Of a stretch of 7,665 nt of DNA, positions 5,098 through 7,665 are shown one piece after another. Position 1 is the first letter of the stretch. Every line of letters starts with the position of its first letter. The stretch is from the NCBI GenBank assembly GCA_955652075.1, contig CATPAS010000080.1:1-7665 (forward strand), given 5' to 3'. The translations under genes were made by a program, and so were the position numbers. The stretch comes from an uncultured Gaiellaceae bacterium (GTDB lineage Bacteria > Actinomycetota > Thermoleophilia > Gaiellales > Gaiellaceae). The notes under the pieces were generated by a model, which was not told the origin of the DNA, did no database searches, and saw only the letters and a list, made by a program, of their open reading frames with translations.

Positions 5098-6630
5098 TCA
5101 GCTGACTGCAGCGACTATCTCGGCAGAGAGACTGCTGAACCTTCCGAGGAACTCGGCGCGTTCTGCCTTCAACCGTTCCACGTGTGCGCGGTACTCGTCG
5201 GCCCGGCCCGTTCGCTCGTAGAGCTTGCGCGGCTGGAGCACTTCGACGTCGTCGATTCCCGAAACGGACGACGCCACGAGATAGCCGAAGTCCGGGTCGC
5301 GTTCCCACTCGATCGTCCCTTCGGCGATGCCCTTCACGATCGCGGACGAATGCTTGATGCGCACCTTCTTCGAGCGCTCGTCCTCCTCTGGACCGCCCAC
5401 GCGGCCCGTGTTCATGACGTACACCTCGAGCGGGTGCTCCTCGAGCAACTCGAGGAACCGGTTCCCCTGCAGGTCGTGCAGCATGGGGAAGAACGGGTTC
5501 GTTCCCGGCACGCGCAGTGACTTGCCGGCCTCCTCTACACCGCCCGCCGCGGTGCCCTTCGTCTCGCCGAGCATGAAGTAGGCCGCCGCTTGCGGCCCTT
5601 CGAGCTTCGCGATCGCGGGGATCACGTTCTCGTTGCGGTTCAGGATGAGCAGGAAGTGGGCGTCCTCGATGTCGCGGTCGGCCGCAGCTTCGATCACGCC
5701 GAAGGAGAACGTCGCGCGGCCGTTCTGCGTGTAGCTCTCGTCGTAGAAGTCGACCTCGTCGCCATGCTGGGAGACATTCTCGAGATACGAATCGGGCTGC
5801 GTGACCGCGCCGTAGATCGTCGGCTCGTCCTCGGGGTTGAGCCCGTAGGTCTTCGCGAAGCAGCCGTTCTCGGTCACGTAGACGCGTCCGTCCGGCATCC
5901 ATGCGACGAAGTCGTCCTGCACCGGGAGCGAGCCGTTTTGCTTCGTGAACGTCGTCGTGGTCTTGCCGGTGCCCGAGAGGCCGACAGTGAGGCAAACCTT
6001 GTCGCCGTCGTCTGTCGGGATGATCTTGCAGCCGGCGTGGAGCGGAAGACCGCCCCGGTCGTAGACGAGCTTGTTCCACATCCGGAGGCCGCCCTTCTTC
6101 GACTCGCCGAAGTAGTCGGAGCTGAAGACCCTGGTCACGCCCTGCTCGAGGTCGACCATGATCAGACGGTCGTCCGGGAAACCTTCCGCCTGCAGGTTCG
6201 GCGTGTAGATCACGGTCAGCTCGGGCTCGAAATCGTCCTCGGGCGGCCCGAAGTAGAGCTGCCGCTGCATCCCCGCGATGTACGCGTCCGCGGCCTCGAC
6301 GTAAAGACGCGTGGGCGTGCGGAACTCCGGGTCGTTTCCGATGTAGCCGTCGATCACGACCATCTCCCGGTCTGCGATGTACTCGTCCTGCCGCTCGGCC
6401 CACTTGGCCGCATCGTCGGTCGAAATCGCCTGGTTCTGGCCGTCGGGCTCGTCGGTCACGAGGAACGTGGAACGCTTGGAGCGCGCGAGCACGTGCGTCT
6501 GCACGTTGAGGTTCCCGTATTTCGTCGGGCGCGCGGTCGGCATCTTCGCTGTCAGCTCCTTGACTTCCTCAGCGCTCGGGTTCTCGATCACCCGTTTCGC
6601 CTGCGGCAGTCGAAACAGCATCTTCGCCAC
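5098..6630 (-). CDS. pckA: ATP-type phosphoenolpyruvate carboxykinase
   Basis: The enzyme converts oxaloacetate and ATP to phosphoenolpyruvate, CO2 and ADP, the entry step of gluconeogenesis, in the cytoplasm. The product has 510 residues, near the usual 520-540. Against E. coli PckA the core is conserved: Arg50 (the Arg65 position), Tyr173 and Lys178/Lys179 in DYFGESKKG (Tyr207, Lys212, Lys213), His198 (His232), the P-loop GLSGTGKTT at 217-225 with Lys223 and Thr224, Asp239/Asp240 before FVAW (Asp268/Asp269), and Arg305 (Arg333). GLSGTGKT rather than a GTP-type FPSACGKTN loop identifies the ATP class. Parts of the pocket are unusual: LHAGCK replaces the common MHCSAN, and the NTG region reads NTGRVGG, then SKKVRIKHS, with lysine where E. 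coli has Arg449. The start is GTG at 6630, 9 nt after AAAGGAG; the ATG three codons in would be too far from that site. Confidence 0.94.
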   Translation of the reverse strand: MAKMLFRLPQAKRVIENPSAEEVKELTAKMPTARPTKYGNLNVQTHVLARSKRSTFLVTDEPDGQNQAISTDDAAKWAERQDEYIADREMVVIDGYIGNDPEFRTPTRLYVEAADAYIAGMQRQLYFGPPEDDFEPELTVIYTPNLQAEGFPDDRLIMVDLEQGVTRVFSSDYFGESKKGGLRMWNKLVYDRGGLPLHAGCKIIPTDDGDKVCLTVGLSGTGKTTTTFTKQNGSLPVQDDFVAWMPDGRVYVTENGCFAKTYGLNPEDEPTIYGAVTQPDSYLENVSQHGDEVDFYDESYTQNGRATFSFGVIEAAADRDIEDAHFLLILNRNENVIPAIAKLEGPQAAAYFMLGETKGTAAGGVEEAGKSLRVPGTNPFFPMLHDLQGNRFLELLEEHPLEVYVMNTGRVGGPEEDERSKKVRIKHSSAIVKGIAEGTIEWERDPDFGYLVASSVSGIDDVEVLQPRKLYERTGRADEYRAHVERLKAERAEFLGRFSSLSAEIVAAVS

Positions 6631-6639
6631 GCTGGTCAG

Positions 6640-6646
6640 CTCCTTT
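6640..6646 (-). promoter_or_regulatory. pckA ribosome binding site
   Basis: The minus strand reads AAAGGAG, then 9 nt, then GTG at 6630. This spacing supports the GTG start over the internal ATG three codons later. Confidence 0.75.
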
Positions 6647-6670
6647 TTCGACGGCTACGGCTCGGAGAGT

Positions 6671-6684
6671 TTACCGGGGTAGGC
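6671..6684 (-). promoter_or_regulatory. Upstream element GCCTACCCCGRTAA, copy 2
   Basis: The minus strand reads GCCTACCCCGGTAA, continuing as ACT, 40 nt before the pckA start. It matches copy 1 (5035-5048) at 13 of 14 bases, including an unbroken run of ten. Unlike copy 1 it is not part of a hairpin. Its TAAACT end could be a -10 box. The shared run suggests a common promoter type or regulator for pckA and the proline-rich gene. Confidence 0.4.
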
Positions 6685-6768
6685 GATCCAACCTTGCGCT
6701 ATCCGGAGGAATAGGGTGATCGCAGTGAGAGGCAGGTTAGGACGGCCGAGATCCTGAGCCGGCAATCG

Positions 6769-6777
6769 AAAGGAGGT
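6769..6777 (+). promoter_or_regulatory. Near-perfect Shine-Dalgarno sequence of the secreted-protein gene
   Basis: AAAGGAGGT, fully complementary to the usual 16S rRNA 3' end, lies 6 nt before the ATG at 6784. It is the strongest ribosome site in the window. It fixes the start and suggests high translation. Confidence 0.85.
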
Positions 6778-6783
6778 ACAGGC

Positions 6784-7659
6784 ATGTCCACGCAGTTCCG
6801 TCTTCCGCGCCCCGCGGTCGCGTCGCGCCTGAAGCGCGCCGGGCCAATCGCTGTGGCGCTGATGGCTGCCCTCGTCCTCGTGCCAGCCGCGTCGTCCGGG
6901 AACTACACGGATCCCGCAGGCGACAGTGGCACAGCGGGTGACATCACGTCCGTGACCGTTGCGGCCGACAAGGCAAGCGGACAGCTCCTCTTCAGGATCA
7001 CGGGGACGAATATCGCCCCGTCCGGGCAGAACCTGCTCTTCCTCGACATCGACAGCGACGCCAATCCGTTGACCGGCAACATCGCGGACAACGGGGCGGA
7101 TTATTCGTTCGTTGTCGATAGCACCGGCTACTCCTTCGCTCACTGGGATGGCTCCCAGTGGGTCCAGGCGCCGGATCTGAGCGTTCAGGTCTCCGGCGGC
7201 ACAAACGTGATTCTGATTTCGGTGAACCGAGGGGAGCTCGGCAACACGTCCATGTTCAATTTCTTGGCTGCGACGGTCAACACCGCGGACCGCGCGGTCG
7301 ACATTGCTCCGAACGATGGGGCCTTCAACTACTCGTTCGACGCGAACGGGCCCCGGATCGACTCAGTGGCCGTTCAGACGACACCGTCAGCTGGCCCGAA
7401 GGCCGGCAAGCGGTTTGTCGTCGTACCAACGGAGCTGAAGTTGCCGCCCGACGGGCGGACGTCGTCGGCCGCGATCCTTCCGGAGAGTTATTCGTGCACT
7501 GCCAAGCTGGGCGCGAAGAGGCTCGACGGCACCGGCACGGGCCGCTGCACGATCGCCCTCCCGAAGAAGAACGCCCGCGGTAAGCGGCTGACCGTGCTGC
7601 TCAACGTCAGCTACCAGGGTGCGACGAAGGTCGTTCCGCTCACGTTCAAGGTGCGCTGA
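6784..7659 (+). CDS. Secreted two-domain beta-sandwich protein
   Basis: The 291-residue product has a clear signal peptide: basic residues up to Arg18, a hydrophobic core at about 20-34 (PIAVALMAALVLVP), and cleavage probably near residues 36-39 (PAASSG). Domain one, about 40-188, starts YTDPAGDSGTAGDI and resembles the CBM9/DOMON-like beta-sandwiches found in exported proteins. Asp88, Asp90 and Asp92 in FLDIDSDANPLTG could bind calcium. Domain two, about 190-291, is an Ig-like all-beta module with Cys238 and Cys255 placed for a disulfide, ending in a strand-rich KVVPLTFKV. There is no LPxTG motif or C-terminal membrane segment, so it is probably released or held non-covalently. No catalytic residues are recognised; binding of a carbohydrate or wall component is possible but unproven. 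It is divergent from pckA. Confidence 0.85.
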   Translation: MSTQFRLPRPAVASRLKRAGPIAVALMAALVLVPAASSGNYTDPAGDSGTAGDITSVTVAADKASGQLLFRITGTNIAPSGQNLLFLDIDSDANPLTGNIADNGADYSFVVDSTGYSFAHWDGSQWVQAPDLSVQVSGGTNVILISVNRGELGNTSMFNFLAATVNTADRAVDIAPNDGAFNYSFDANGPRIDSVAVQTTPSAGPKAGKRFVVVPTELKLPPDGRTSSAAILPESYSCTAKLGAKRLDGTGTGRCTIALPKKNARGKRLTVLLNVSYQGATKVVPLTFKVR

Positions 7660-7665
7660 AGCGAC

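Larger units (their letters stand above)
6631..6783. promoter_or_regulatory. Divergent control region between pckA and the secreted-protein gene
   Basis: These 153 bp must hold the start signals for two divergently transcribed genes. Ribosome sites are clear at both ends. The repeated element at 6671-6684 lies in the pckA-proximal third. On the minus strand TAAACT (6668-6673) fits a TANNNT -10 box for pckA, but no good -35 hexamer at 16-18 bp was found. On the plus strand no convincing promoter was recognised. Confidence 0.5.

Noticed and set aside
5057..6403. 448-codon minus-strand frame overlapping pckA
   Set aside because: It is an Arg/Gly-rich shifted frame inside pckA without recognisable domains, and it runs through the pckA stop.
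5590..6714. 374-codon open frame on the plus strand opposite pckA
   Set aside because: It is a codon-bias shadow of the pckA gene. The translation is Arg/Val/Asp-rich with no family motifs, while the opposite strand encodes a clear PckA.

Overview
The window is very GC-rich, densely packed bacterial chromosome. GTG starts are frequent, and the codon bias is strong enough that long spurious reading frames lie opposite almost every real gene. The protein set is two Xer recombinases, an M29 metallo-aminopeptidase, an ATP-type PEP carboxykinase, a RimJ/RimL-like acetyltransferase and secreted beta-rich or proline-rich proteins. Together with the base composition this suggests a deep-branching actinobacterium, perhaps of the Thermoleophilia (Gaiella/Solirubrobacter-like). 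That placement is an inference from protein style, not from a marker gene.

Left part (1-2695). A HEAT-like helical repeat protein runs rightward and ends tail to tail with a leftward cluster, both stop codons sharing one CTAG. The leftward cluster reads, in transcription order, a short XerC-like tyrosine recombinase (1859-2695), a 265-bp gap with a strong inverted repeat, a full-length XerD-like tyrosine recombinase (694-1593) and a 57-residue membrane/zinc-ribbon protein (513-686). The ribosome site of the last gene overlaps the stop codon of the recombinase. The pair is most simply a chromosomal XerC/XerD dimer-resolution set, although no dif-like site is visible here. The XerC-like member lacks about 13 residues just before its HxxR box.

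Middle (2696-5097). A 37-bp divergent gap separates the recombinase from a rightward M29 aminopeptidase with a complete set of predicted metal ligands. It overlaps, by 18 bp tail to tail, a leftward GNAT acetyltransferase. Just upstream of that, on the same strand, lies a gene for a membrane-anchored or secreted proline-rich protein with an expandable VPT/LPVPV tail.

Right part (5098-7665). A leftward pckA-type gene (gluconeogenic oxaloacetate to PEP) is divergent, across 153 bp, from a rightward secreted two-domain beta-sandwich protein with a near-perfect Shine-Dalgarno sequence. A 14-nt element, GCCTACCCCGRTAA, occurs upstream of both pckA and the proline-rich gene on the same strand. The second copy also forms one arm of a perfect 18-nt hairpin.

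This is mostly ordinary chromosomal gene content. No CRISPR array, insertion sequence, RNA gene or recognisable defence system was found. The items most worth following are the shortened Xer recombinase, the coupled zinc-ribbon protein, the repeated upstream element and the atypical active-site neighbourhood of the PEP carboxykinase.
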